Below, piece by piece: positions 12,322 through 23,700 of a stretch of 64,000 bases of DNA (position 1 is the stretch's first letter; each line of letters opens with the position of its first letter). A program made the translations under genes and the position numbers. The notes under the pieces are model-generated. The model did not search any database and had not been told where the DNA came from. It worked only from the letters and a program-made list of their open reading frames with translations. The DNA comes from Crocodylus rhombifer (taxonomy: Eukaryota > Chordata > Crocodylia > Crocodylidae), in the NCBI GenBank assembly GCA_038503035.1, contig JAVSML010024596.1:120275-184274 (forward strand). Direction: 5' to 3'.

Positions 12322-12600
12322 CAGATGGTCAACCTACAGAACGTGTGCCACAAGTAGCATAGGAAGCCTCTGTGTGAGGCATGTGGCAGATCAGGAAGGG
12401 AATCAGCAGCACAGCAATACATAGGCCAGGAAGCAGGGAGCAAAGCAGTACATTGGGTAGGATGTATAGGCAGGAAACAGAAAGCAGAGCAGGAGACTGG
12501 ACAGAGGCAGGAGATCAGATCAGAGTGAGATCTCCTTGCAAAAAGCAAGAGAAAGAGAATCAACTCCAAAGCTCTGCCACTATGATGCAAAGTAGGGTAA
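12322..12600. mobile_element. hAT-like terminus, partial
   Basis: The sequence CAGATGGTCAACCTACAG followed by AACGTGTGCCACAAG matches the general form of hAT-type non-autonomous element ends in vertebrates (CAGAGGTCGGCAACC, then a GTGTGCC stretch). No matching right end is seen before the next element at 12724, so this is a truncated or decayed copy. Confidence 0.45.
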
Positions 12601-12723
12601 TATGTATATCTATATGTTCTCTAATGTTGTTTTATTTCATGTGTGCAAAAAAATTAAGACAAATTACAGATTGCAAAATTACATTTTGCAAAGTTGAAAA
12701 AAATAGAATGTACTTATTTTCTA

Positions 12724-13639
12724 CTAGCAAACTGGCCGTTAAAAATGATGGTGGGATGGTGGGGATGGAGCCCCTCATTCAGCCCTGTGCCCCCATTCCG
12801 CCCCCATGCTAGTCCAGCCCTGCCCCCTTCAAGCCCAGTACCCTCTCCCCGCTGGCAGTTTGGAACCAGAGATGGGGCCAGGGCTGCAACCCATTGTTCT
12901 CCCCCTCTGCTGCAGGCCCGACCCCCATTGCCCCCCCCCCCCACTGCTTTGGGGCCAGGTCTGCTCCCCACACGCTTGCCCCCGCAGCTTCAGCCATCCC
13001 CACTCCTCCCCCCGTCTCTCCCCCTGCTCCAGGGCCAGGATTGTGTCTGCCCCTGCCTACCTGGCACTTTGGGCCCAGGCCTGTTCCCCCCCACACTACC
13101 ACCTCCTGCAGCTTTGGGTCTGGGCCCACTACTGCTGTCCCTTGCCTGTGGTCTGGCTATGACCACGGGTCCAGCAGGGCAGCTGTGGGCATCAGCCTGG
13201 TGTGGTGGCTGTAGACAGGGGGAGGCACCTGCAGGGTGGTGGCCATGGCTACTGGTAACCACACCCTTCCCTCCTCTCCCAGCTGGCTCTTGTTGCGGGG
13301 TAAAAGGGGTGCTCCAGCCCCTGGCTCCAAGTAGCAGATCAGGAGGACAAAGCCAGAGCTGCTGGCCTCGCCTCCTGGCTCCATCGCCTCTCATGCCAGG
13401 CTCTGGTCCCTGCTATCCCCCTTTGCCTCCAAGGAGCTGGGGCGGGGGGCAAGCCAGCTTTGCTGGCCTGGCTTCAGCCTCTTAGTACCCACTGTCATGA
13501 CAGTGCTCCACCATCTCCATCTGTCCTGTCTGTCTAGAGCACTCTGACTGGCTGCCCTGACAGCTAATCAGAGCGCAAATAAAGCATTATGGACAAACAG
13601 ACAGACAGGCAGACAGACTAAGGCTTTTATAATATTAGA
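12724..13639 (-). mobile_element. probable non-autonomous Helitron
   Basis: On the minus strand the element would begin TCTAATATTATAAAAGCC, followed by a CTGTCTGT-rich stretch, and end ...AACGGCCAGTTTGCTAG followed by host T. The TC start, CTAG end and AT-type insertion context (one extra T at the 5' side) fit Helitrons, as does the absence of terminal inverted repeats. A weak hairpin (AACGGCCAGTT) lies just before the CTAG. The 0.9-kb interior is GC-rich and proline-codon-rich in several frames, which creates long accidental open frames. No Rep/helicase is present. Assignment rests on the termini only. Confidence 0.5.
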
Positions 13640-15180
13640 ATCTTGCCTTTGTACCTCTAATACTTTACAAGTTTTACCTAATGCACTACTGTATTAATCA
13701 ATATAGTGTTAATCAACACAACAATGAAGGACAGGAGGGATATACTGTTTTTATTATCCATCATGTTGGTCTCATTTTGAAAGCCAGCTACTAGAGTGAA
13801 ATATTACTCAGTAGTTAGAGGTCCTATACAAAGAGCAAACCCACTTCTCTCCTATACAGGTTTTCCTTGACAGGATATTTCCATTGATATGAGTTCATCG
13901 AATAATCAGGGGTGCAAGTATTTTAATAGCTGAAGGGATCTGAGAAAATGACAACTTAGAGTGGTTGTAAATAACTTCAAAAGAGGCAGCCAATCACTTA
14001 AGACGACAGGCCAGGCTTATGATCTAGTTCTTGAGGCAATTAAATAATAAGTAATATTACTCATTACTCTTCCTCACAATCCTCCTTTTTACAATCTCCC
14101 TGTATGTAGTGAAGTCATCTGCTTCACTATCCACTTTTATGTACATAGTAATTTAAAGAACTGGAAAAAAAAAAAAACAAACATGAAATAAGTAATGCTA
14201 TTCACATTCAGTCCAGTGCATAATTAGGAAACAAACAGCCGCTCCACTTTACGAAAAAGCTAGGTGATGTCTCCAACCCGGTTGTTCCTTTACCTCAGGA
14301 AGTTGTATATACCACCAATCACCACTGAATGTAGGCCTGATCACTGATACAGTACAGTACCTAAAAATATGAGCTTGGAATTGGACCCAGTAATCTCCCA
14401 TCTGCACATGGACCTTTTGAAAAATATTCAATTTAAAGATAGAAAAGTAAAAGGGAAATATATTAACTTATCTTTCATTTGTGCAAAATTTGTCACCATA
14501 TTTTACAACTTCTTGTAACTGCTTCTCATTCTGCACCAGCTACTTTTTGCTGCAAAAACTTGCAAAGATGCTAAAATTAAAAAAAAATTTAAGTGATGGA
14601 ATTTGGCAAAAGGGGATTTATAAATGTAGAATCTGTTGGTGAAATTTTTCAAAGTTCTTATTTTTTGGCAATGTTTAGAATGCTCCACTCAGCTGTATCA
14701 AGGATTGTACAAATATATGCTGTTATGTATGATAAAACTGCTAACACTAAATGTGCAGTTAGAATTTTCAAAAGGTTTTTGGATGAAAAATGTTCCTTCC
14801 TAGCTGTGTACAAACTAGATTAATTTGTACCACGTGCCTTTTTCCTTGGGTAGCAAAATGAAGCTCACTCTTCTTAAGTAAATGTAATGCTACTTTTACA
14901 CACATTTGCTTGATTTATACATCTGGCTACATACTTACCTGGGTCCTGTTTTTGAATGTTGTGTATTTCTGCACTTTGCCAAGTTTTATCTAGGGCACAA
15001 TGGTTTCTTTTTTCATTTACACATCACACGCATATACACATTTTACTTTTTACTTGACTCTTTGTTGGCGTTCAATAATGCATCTTATATAGACTTTAAA
15101 ATCATTAATAAAGTAACTCTCTGAACATCATAAGATAGTTAAATGATAGCAACATTTTTGGACACTGAATATATAATAAC
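13640..15180. other. AT-rich sequence, nothing recognised
   Basis: No gene or repeat terminus is recognised. Confidence 0.45.
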
Positions 15181-15341
15181 TATCTCCATTATACACATGC
15201 AAACATTCAGGCAGGGAGGAACTCAGACCCTAATTCTGCATGTATGCAAGTTTACCCAGATGTGTAATCTCATAAGCGTTCAATGAGTAATATACACAAG
15301 TATCAACTGATGCATGTCTAGGGGTTTGCAGAATCTAGGAC
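15181..15341. repeat. MIR-like trace plus palindromic MITE copy
   Basis: The first 45 bases (CTATCTCCATTATACACATG, then CAGGCAGGGAGGAACTCAGACC) look like a MIR core on the minus strand. From 15226 the sequence GACCCTAATTCTGCATG is mirrored by TTTGCAGAATCTAGGAC at 15325-15341. This makes a palindromic unit similar in plan to the copy at 18669-18791. Both are old and diverged. Confidence 0.45.
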
Positions 15342-17284
15342 TAAGAAACTTGTGGCACTTGCTACAGAATGGGCCAGAATGAATTTAAAGACCTTGATTA
15401 TTCTTTTCAAGTCAGTGTTCCTATTTGTCTGTGTACTAGCCATCACTTTTTTAGTTCATCTCTCACCAAGAAGATAAATTCTGCACATTTACACCTATCT
15501 CAGGGGTGCTTTTTATATAAAAAAGTGATGTGTATTTGGTTCTCATAAACAACGCTTTTTTTTTTTTCCTTCAGGAAATAACTGGGTCCCTTTCCAGGTC
15601 ATCTCCAATAAAACATTTCTCTGAGATTTTTTGGTAAATCCTGACTCCCAACCTAATTTTTCCTCTCCTATAATTTCAAAAGCTTTTGTCAGGTTCCAGC
15701 TGTGTGTGTCTAATTTAAAACAGTATCTAAAATCCAATAGAACTCAGTGCTTTGAAAGTGTAACCTTTTATGACAGAGCATTTTGTGTATGTTCTGCAAT
15801 GGGTTTAACTAAAAATAGACTCATGTATGCAGGACCTAGGGCTGGATCCCGTTGATTTTCCTTTAAATAACCATGTCCTTAACTGGTATCTTGGGCTTCT
15901 ATAAATACTTTAACTAGCCCTTTATCCCTTTCAACCTGCAGCAGCTAGAGAAAATTTATGGGTTTGTAGGTGATTTCAGTTAGGAGGGAACTTGGAGATG
16001 AAGTCCCATTTCTTGACAGAATGTTATTTATTTACAAGAATGTAAAAGGTCTTGCTTTCTTGAACACAAAAGGAATCACAAAATATGATTCTCCCTGCTC
16101 ATACCTCCAAACCACCCTTCAAACTATCCTTTTCTTTAGGTTTTTTTCAGGGCCAAACATGCAGGCTGTTCAGCCGGCATCAGTAAGTCTCAGTCATGTA
16201 CCCATCTACAGACTCTTTCCCAAAACAATATTCAGCCAAACCCTTTCCATTAAGAGCATTTGAATTCCTAAGCAGTCTTGTATTTGCCTTTATTTTGCAT
16301 GGTTTAGGCAGAAACCTGCCTAAATGTCTCTTACAGCTATTTTAAATGAAGGGTGGCAATTAAACTTATCACTATCAATGGGGATCAATCCAACCCACAA
16401 TAGTCCTTATTGAAATAGTGGCAATCAAGGAATCCAAGAAAGCAGCTCAAAAAGTAGGATAATTGTGCACAGCATGCTTCAAATTATGGCATTATTGAGT
16501 AACTGACACCTGTTCCTTTGACTACATCATAGCTCAAAAAGAAAGTGTCATTTAACCTGGTCTAAATAATATGCAAAATAAAACAGGCATAATATTAATA
16601 CCATCAATCGAACCTGACTGAAATATTAGGTTTAAAAGTAGAGGACCTGCTAATTTGGGGTGGCTCAATGTTAGGATGCTAAACTTGAGATGAAAACCTG
16701 ATTCTTCAGAAGAAATAAGGGCCTATAGCTTCAAAAGAAAATAAATGGGAGGGGCAATACCCATCATCACCTCTGAAAATCAAGCAGTAACTGTGTCAAT
16801 TTATGCACCCAAAACTCAGTAGCCACTTTTGAAAAACATGACTGCAAAATGTACATAGACCATCCTGGCAGGGGAAAAAAATAAGTATTTTCCTAATAGA
16901 CTTTCTTGAATGCTAAATTTCTTCTCTTTCAGACACAGAAGTCTTTATTTTTATCCATCTTTCATAGTAATGACATACTGAAAAATAAATCTCTTTCTGT
17001 CTCAGCCTCAAAAGCATACCAGCATCTAGGACTAGATTTAGTTTGAGATATGGGTCTGGGTAAATCCAGTGGCAGTAAAAGCTTTGCTACCACATATGTA
17101 GCCTTATAAGATATGATATCATGATAGACCACCATCTGCAGCACAGCCCCCTTCTGCTTTCTTGCTCTGAAAAACTGTTGAGGGCCGGACAGGTAAGCTA
17201 CTGATATCCTTGAAAGAACATACCTTACTTCCCCCTCCTTCTCCACCAGGTACTCTGTATAGTGAGAACAGATGCAGTGCTAAG
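15342..17284. other. AT-rich sequence, nothing recognised
   Basis: No gene is recognised. A T tract at about 15555-15568 is simple sequence. The open frame at 15970-16263 has no domain that I can identify. Confidence 0.45.
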
Positions 17285-17471
17285 CAGTGGCATAACTAGG
17301 GTGGGGCAACTGTGGCAGCTGCCCTGAGTTCTGACTTAGAGAGGATCAGAAGAAAAATGGTTTCCACTGTGCCTGCACAATTGTCCCAGTGGTACAGAGG
17401 CAACCAGAACCTGACACTGCCCCTGTGTGTGACAGCTGCCCCAGGATCTCCACCACATTGTTATGCCTCTG
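17285..17471. mobile_element. hAT MITE with 8-bp duplication
   Basis: The left end is CAGTGGCATAACTAGG and the right end reverse-complemented is CAGAGGCATAACAATG. The element is flanked by GTGCTAAG (17277-17284) and GTGCAAAG (17472-17479), a 7/8 match. CAG-type ends with an 8-bp duplication are the hAT hallmark. It is 187 bp and non-coding. Confidence 0.8.
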
Positions 17472-18668
17472 GTGCAAAGACTCTACCCCTCATTGACTTC
17501 TTTCTCAGGAAGGATCTAAAATGCAGGAGCTGTGCTTTTCAACATGCCTGGACCCAAGATGTTGGTTGATCTCACTCAACTGAACAGAAAGTGGACACAT
17601 GGACAACTTATTTCCATTCGTCCTCTGCAAGGTGGAGCAAGATAAAGGGAACATGATTGACAAAGTTTAACACACAACATTTATTTGTTTGGCTAACTAC
17701 ATTGTAAGTTTTACTGTTTCATGCTCTTCCAAAAGAGCATCAGGCTGCCTTTCAGGCAGCTGTGCTTCTTTGAGGTGTTGATAAAATGTGTGATCTCTTC
17801 AGACGAGCATTTTGCAGGTACCTTTGTCTTAACCCAATGAGGCATCAGTTGTTTTCAGATATATAAATGAATTTAATAAGGGTCCCAGCAAGACTCTGAA
17901 ATCATGGTCGACTTGGCACACCTTCATACCCCCAGGCTATATTTTGTTATTGATCTGTTTATTGCTTCTACTGAGAGAACATTGTCAATCCACCTGTGTC
18001 AGAATTCAGCCCTTGCACCATAGAGCGGACACTGTTATTACTATTTAAGTGATAAATGAGACTTGCATTTTGCTCAACATGTTTACAAAAGTAGGAAATA
18101 TTACTGCTGAAAGCACTGATACTCAGAGAAAGCCAAATACCTGTCCCTTGCTGTTCCTTGGTGCAGGTAGCAATTGGTGTACCAAACTTCAGATGGAACA
18201 GCCTTTATAAAAGAAACGTTTTTAATAATTTTCAGGTGAATCTAATTGAATAAATATTGCATAATCTAAAATATGTAGATTAGAGGCCTATGCCAAAGCC
18301 CATTAAGGTCAAGTGGAATTGGTCTTTTTTTTCCCCCATTACAGCCTAGGCCCTAGACAATGACAAAGAATCAGACTTGTCAACTGGAAGTCTCAAAATA
18401 CTTCAGTGATGGACAACAAGTTTTCAGAACTGTTGATCGTATTTAGAGGCTGTTACATGTATTCCAGTTTAAATCTCATCTTCTCCCACAAATTCATAAA
18501 TGGCTTTGTCTGGGAGGTTGATGGCAGAAAGAGAGAGCCTTAAATTCTTTTCCAACTGAAAAATTAACAGCACTTCCTGGGGGTGCTGCCCTGCCTTTCT
18601 GGAAGGATGCTAGGACTAGAGTAAATTATATTCTCTTTTAGGGCTCAGTAGAATACATCTTAATACTT
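17472..18668. other. AT-rich sequence, nothing recognised
   Basis: No gene, RNA or repeat boundary is recognised. An 11-nt hairpin arm pair (CAGGCTGCC / GGCAGCTG) near 17741-17762 is too small to interpret. Confidence 0.45.
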
Positions 18669-18791
18669 GGGTCCTGATCCAGCAAACCAAGGAAGTACAT
18701 GTTTAATCATACAAATGTCCATTAACTTCAGTAGGACTGGTCACATACTGAAAGTCAAGCAGATAGTAACCTGCTTAGCTGGATCAAGGGC
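18669..18791. repeat. palindromic amniote MITE (GATCCAGCAAA family)
   Basis: The unit runs from GGGTCCTGATCCAGCAAACC to TTAGCTGGATCAAGGGC, with the central sequence TTAACTTCAGTAGGACTG, so the two halves fold back on each other. Reptile and bird genomes contain many such palindromes built on 'CTGATCCAGCAAA...TTTGCTGGATCAG'. It is non-coding, old and about 123 bp. Confidence 0.65.
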
Positions 18792-21073
18792 TTAGTGAAA
18801 TCATTGCCTTCAGCAGGTAAAATATTACTATTTCCACAGCAGCAGAGATTACATAGGACAGGCAATGCAACATTAATCTCTAGTAAGGCATTAGTCAAAG
18901 TGTTAAAAGGGTTAAAAAGTTTGTTTCCCAAAACATGCAAAGGTGGAGGACCTGCAATGAAGTTAACAAATAGATATTCATTCATTCTTAAGTGTAACAG
19001 ACTAGTATTTTATGCTTGGGCTGTATAATAGACTCAGTTTCTCCCTCCCATGGGAACTCTTTCAGTTCCTTATAAAACACGATAAACTGTTCCTTACCTA
19101 CACTTGAAATGCAGAGTTCTTTAAAACTTTCAAAATATCATTTTGTGGGATATTTGTGGAGTGGAAAAAAATACATACTTACTTAGCAAACAAAAACTCA
19201 ACTCTGCGGCGTCTGCAAGAATTGCTGCTGTCATACCTTAACTGGTTTTACGTGAATGACTTGAATGATTGACTATGCTATTATTATAATGTGGATAAAT
19301 AAAGCCAAATGAAAAATAAAAAAAATAAACATTTTAATACAGTTTTGTGTTCTACATGCCTACTATAGCCCATATGTAATATAAAACTATTTTATGCATC
19401 ACTATTAAATATCAAAATTCAGTTAACATGTTATTTTTCTTATAAAGGAAAACAGATTAATAATCTTCCATAAGAAATTCTGTATCTATTCTCCTTTGAA
19501 CAATGTTTTCTTTTGGTTCATTATCTTTCAGATTTTTATGGAAAAAAGGGGAGATGTAATACTACAGAAATAAAATATGCACATTTTTATTAATGTTTTT
19601 AGGCTCATTCCTCTCTCTAGATCAAGTTTAAAATATGATTAATGACCAGGCTGATTATGTTGAAAGCTACTCACTATATTTATCATACATGCATGTTGAA
19701 CAGTAGTTTTTAGGAAGCTGGGCAGCAACTGATTTAAGATGGGAATCAAGTCTACAAACATTCTTTTTCTTCCACACATTTGTACTTATTTGAAATACTT
19801 GTTTCAATATAAAGAAGGATCCCAATTAATAGAAAAACTCTGTTCTTATACAGCATATTTTTCCATGATCTCAAAGGGAGGGGTGTACCATGGTCCCTAT
19901 TCATATAGGAGGAAATAGATACAGGTCACACAATATGTCAACTTGCAAAGATTCGAGCATCCAATTTTCTGGTTTTCACTCAGGTACATGAACATTATCC
20001 ATGAGTATCTTGTCAATGCTATTTACCCCAGAGAGAAAGAGGAGAATCATCAGCATCAATAGATCCAACTGCTTGCCCTGCTCTCAGAAACAGAACTGTA
20101 CCCTCTTAAAGGCAGAGCAGAAGGGGAGCACCGAGGCTATATTTCTCAATCTCTCTGACAGGCATTAAGCTTTCCAGAGTCTCCTCAGGGATACCATGCA
20201 TCTGCCATGGTTCTAGTATATACCTAAAGATGGAAGACAGATCATGCTGCACATCCTCCAGCATAACAAGTGATTTGTCCTTCTAATCAAAGGGTTGGGT
20301 TTTTTTCAAAATTTACCAAAGTAAATACCTTTCAGACTTCATGTAACATTTTAAAAAGCTATTTAGAATAGTTTTCCATTGTTTGAAGCTGTAACCCCTC
20401 CCACCAACATCTATCCAGAGAAACCCTCCCACCAATGTTTAGAAAATATTTCCATCAGTTTCATCTAGCTTTAAGTGATGATGATATCTGTTGGTTACTT
20501 CACATTTCTGCTACAATTAGATGGTAATTCTTTTCATTAATCACCATGTTTTACTAAAAGAAAACTGAAAAACACCTGCTCATATAATGTGATAGAACTG
20601 AGTAATATTCAGTTCCCATCAATGCTGTTCTCTGAAATTCCCACATTTAATACTGCTGTCCAGCTTGTACTTGCAATGTGTTCTGGCATCTCGATGATGC
20701 CCACATCACATTTATCCAGGAACAGCAGATGGAAAAGCTCCGCTTAGGCACATTTGTAACAGAATTAATGGCGCCTCTCAGAAGGAGGAGTAACTATCTT
20801 TGGTGAAACAATTATGGGATACACTATTCATTCTGAGAATGGCCTATGTATTAGTTTGAGAACACTTGTTTTTAAGAAAAGAACTAGGGTAAGTTACCGG
20901 AACCAGAGGAGGGGGAGCGAGGGCATTTCATTAGGCCTTTTTAAAACACATACTCCTATTACAGGACCTCAAAGGTTTGGGTCTACTACAATCAGTTTAT
21001 TTCAGTCTATTTGATATGCTTATTTTTGAACAAGTAGATGCTCTCCAGTAAGTGTATGCAAAACCGTTCATAT
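18792..21073. other. AT-rich sequence, nothing recognised
   Basis: No gene or repeat terminus is recognised. Confidence 0.45.
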
Positions 21074-21150
21074 TCAATTTGGATTTAGCCCAAATTGGGG
21101 ACAGTGATTCAATTAATTGATTTGGATCACTGTCCCAATTCAATTTGGCC
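21074..21150. repeat. strong hairpin in a GATTCAATT-type repeat
   Basis: AAATTGGGGACAGTGAT (from about 21092) pairs with ATCACTGTCCCAATT (21126-21140) with one bulged base, and TTCAATTTGG flanks both arms. The surrounding 21150-21210 keeps the GATTC/GAATC-rich texture (CTGAATCTGAAGATTC). It is probably the end of an old DNA transposon, but no second end is identified. Confidence 0.55.
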
Positions 21151-21517
21151 AAATCTGAATCTGAAGATTCAATGCTGATCCAGAGAATCAGCGATTCGTC
21201 CATAGACACAACTTTAAATGTTTTTTTCCTACATACCTTGAAGTGCCAGGCACAGCTTGTGCAAACTTCAGTGCTGGGGCAGATAGAACATCCCACTGGA
21301 GCAGGGGTGGGGGGTGCCCCCACCTGCTCAGCAGTAAACCCACAAGTGAACCAGAAGTACTTTGGATCCACTGCTGAGCACGCAGTCTCTCTCTGGCCTG
21401 GCAATTGGATGCAGGGGGACCCCAGGTGCCCCCCCCCCCCCAACCCAGGAGGCACCAGTCACCAAGCCAGCAGGAGCCCGGGGGGCTGCACTCCCCAGCA
21501 GACCCAGAAGTGGACTG
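21151..21517. other. unassigned, GC-rich second half
   Basis: After the GATTC-rich repeat the sequence becomes GC-rich (21290-21510, including a C tract near 21429-21442). It may be the interior of the element whose hairpin lies at 21074-21150. No terminus is visible before the CR1 fragment. Confidence 0.35.
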
Positions 21518-21605
21518 GACTAGGAGTAATGGTCACAAACTCCTGGAAGATCATTTCAGGCTTGTTTCAGGCTCAATATTAGGTAAAACTATTTCACAGC
21601 TAGGG
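21518..21605 (+). pseudogene. CR1 C-terminal snippet in opposite orientation
   Basis: The plus strand encodes the CR1 C-terminal motif in sense: SNGHKLLEDHFR-like (GTAATGGTCACAAACTCCTGG, then AAGATCATTTCAGG), then AAACTATTTCACAG (NYFT). It adjoins the minus-strand CR1 at 21606, so the two pieces face each other. It is a rearranged remnant. Confidence 0.65.
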
Positions 21606-22075
21606 TGTCAAGACTGTGACCATTACTCCTTGTTTTCCCCAAAGGTGCCCTGGTGAACAGTTGTTCACCGAGCCCTAGATGTAGGCTTCTGATGTAGCGG
21701 TAAGTTGCTACCAAACCCCCTCTCAGCCTTCTCTTTTTCAGGCTGAAGAGTCCCAGATCCTTCAGCCTTTCCTTATATGGTTTGCCATGCAAGTCTCTGA
21801 TCTTATAGGTAGCTGTTCTCTGGACTCTTTCTAGCTTTATCACATCCTTGTTAAAGTGTGGAGCCCAGAACTGGATGCAGTACTCCAGCTGTGGTCTCAC
21901 CAATACCGAGTAGACCCAGAGAATCACTTCTTTGTGGTGGTTTTGCTGGAGCTTCATTAATTGATGCATTCCAGAGTACTGTTGGCCCTGCAGGCTGTAA
22001 CATTGCACTGCCAGCTCATGTTCATACTGTGGTCAATTATTTCCCCAGGTCTGTGGTGGCAAGTGATGGGGGATC
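21606..22075 (-). pseudogene. CR1 LINE fragment (RT thumb and C-terminal part)
   Basis: On the minus strand the frame gives DHSMNMSWQCNVTA, VLVRPQLEYCIQFWAPHF, DVIKLERVQRTATYKIR, GKPYKERLKDLGLFSLKKRR and RAPLGKTRSNGHSLDTL. This is the CR1 segment just before the 3' end. The true 3' tail is missing: at 21605 it is replaced by an inverted snippet of the same gene region. The 5' side ends near 22075 where a tandem repeat begins. Confidence 0.88.
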
Positions 22076-22085
22076 TTCAGTCCTG

Positions 22086-23700
22086 CTGCCTGATGAGAGG
22101 CAGCAGTTGCACAAGCACCCGTGTCACGAGTTCTGCCCATCAGCAGTGTAAGGGTTGGGGGTGTACCACGTGTCGTGGGACCCCGAAACCCGGATGTCCC
22201 CTGGAGAGGAGGGGTACACAGTGGACCTTCCCGCTTCGCCGCTCTCGCCTGCCACGACTTGATGGAATTATGGGGTTCACCCGTGCCGGGAAGCTGGCGG
22301 TCCACGTAGGGTACGGTGCCCCCAAAGTCCAGGGGTCCTGAGGGCTCCTTCCTCCCCTACACCCTCGCCCGTTCCTCCGGGTTGAGCCTCCGTGAGGGGC
22401 TCCCCTGGTAGAGTCCCAGTCCGGTGGGAAAGGGGGGGGGCTTCCCCAACCGGACCCTCACCGCTGTTCCTGCGGCTCCCAGTCCCCCGGGCGCCGCTGG
22501 CTCCTATGGTCTGGGGTTATCCCCCAAACCCCTTGCGTGTGTCTCCCGCCGAGCGGGGTTTCCACGGGCGGCCTTCCCCGCCCTCAGGTCGTCCTGCGCG
22601 ACCACGTGTCTCGCAGTCTCTGCAGGAGGTTTCCCCGGTCTGTGGCTCCCTTCCCGGTCGCCCCCGGGGTTCGCGTTACCTTCCCATCATCGCGGGCTCC
22701 TGCCGTCGCTGCCTCCGCAGTGACTGGGGCCCGCGGTCCCTCTGGGTCCGTGCGGGGTTCCGCCCCCCTTTGGTACGCTGCCGCTGCCTCTTGCCGCGCG
22801 GCTCTCGGCTCCGTCTCTGCCGGCTGCTCTGCAGTAGACCTCAGCTGCGAGGCTCCCGACTCTGCCTCCGCCGGCCGCTCCGCTGCCGGCGCCCACCGCG
22901 GGGCTCTCGGCTCCGCCGGTATCAGCCGCGCCGCCGCCGACCCCCGCTGCGAGGCTCCCGGCTCCGCCGCTCCCTGACTCACCGTTCGCGGGTCCGCGGC
23001 CTCTGGTTCCGCTGCCGCCGGCTTCCGCCGCGTGTCTCCCGAACTCCGTACACGCGTCTTGTCCGCTCCTCCAGTGAGCTCCGGGTGGAGCCTCCCCTCC
23101 TTCCTGCAGGTGAGCGTCTCCTTTTTATCTTCCCGCGCCGATCCTGCGCCGGCGCGGTTCAGGTTCCCGCACGCCTTAAGTTCCCCGCTGGGCTTCCGGG
23201 CCCTAGCCCGGAAACGGGGCGGATTTCCAGGGTTCTTCCCTCGGGCCGGGCCCCGCGGGGTCCTGGCCCCCTCACAAGCAGCTAGGGGTGCAGGGCCCCA
23301 CAACCTCCCTGCACCCATCTCCTCCACAGCTAGCAGGCTTTGTGGCTGCAGCAGGGCCTGGCAGCCAGTCCTGCAGTAGTTCCCATCCCGCATGCCCTAA
23401 GACAGACACAGTTGCCCAAGCACCCATGATAAGAGTTTTGCTTGTCTGCAATTTGAGGTGCAGTTTCCCCCAAACCCCTGCAACTATCTCCTTGAAACTT
23501 TGCAGGTTTTGTTGCCTCTGCAGGGGCCACCATCTCTGCAGTTTTTACCCTTCTGTGGATTAACACATACAAGTAACACAAGTCTTTATTTCAAGATTTG
23601 GGGTGCAGTTTCTCCGAATTCCCTGCACCTATCTCCTTGAAACTTGGCAGTCATCATGCCCGCAGAAGCATATAACATGTCTGCAAGTTTCATCCAAATC
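22086..23700. repeat. tandem repeat of about 145-170 bp units, split by a solo LTR
   Basis: Three unit starts are visible: GGGTGCAGGGCC at 23286, AGGTGCAGTTTCCCCC at about 23456 and GGGTGCAGTTTCTCC at 23601. Each continues with CCTGCACCYATCTCCTTGAAACTT-like sequence and CTGCAG. The end of an earlier unit (CAGTTGCACAAGCACCCGTG at about 22101) matches CAGTTGCCCAAGCACCCATG at about 23410. So the 22147-23276 insertion splits one unit. The array may be the interior of the hAT-like element ending near 23920. Confidence 0.65.
22147..23276. mobile_element. solo LTR of a retrotransposon, CpG-rich, 5-bp duplication
   Basis: The segment begins TGTAAGG and ends CTCACA (5'-TG...CA-3') and is flanked by AGCAG on both sides (22142-22146 and 23277-23281). 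Deleting it with one AGCAG rejoins the tandem-repeat unit in which it sits. At 1130 bp, with no primer-binding site, polypurine tract or gag/pol sequence, it fits a solo LTR left by recombination. A 5-bp duplication fits Ty3/gypsy and some endogenous retroviruses. The body is extremely rich in C+G and CpG and contains internal reiterations of GAGGCTCCCG / GGGGCTCTCGGCTCCG (22800-22980). The orientation and any promoter or poly(A) signal cannot be fixed from sequence. The long open frames here (for example 22392-23285) are accidental. Confidence 0.75.

Noticed and set aside
12694..13485. 263-codon proline-rich open frame
   Set aside because: It lies within the GC-rich core of a probable Helitron, all frames on both strands are similarly open, and no domain or codon-like pattern is visible.
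22147..23276. Promoter CpG island of a host gene
   Set aside because: The TG...CA ends with AGCAG duplications and the restored repeat unit explain the island as an LTR, and no adjacent exon is seen.
22392..23393. Long open frames of 269 and 297 codons on both strands in a CpG-rich block
   Set aside because: The block is a solo LTR. High GC lowers stop frequency, and the Arg/Ala/Pro-rich products have no recognisable domain.
22086..23700. CRISPR-like or other short-spaced repeat array
   Set aside because: The units are about 145-170 bp, diverged, and directly adjoining without unique spacers; this is an ordinary tandem repeat in a eukaryote.
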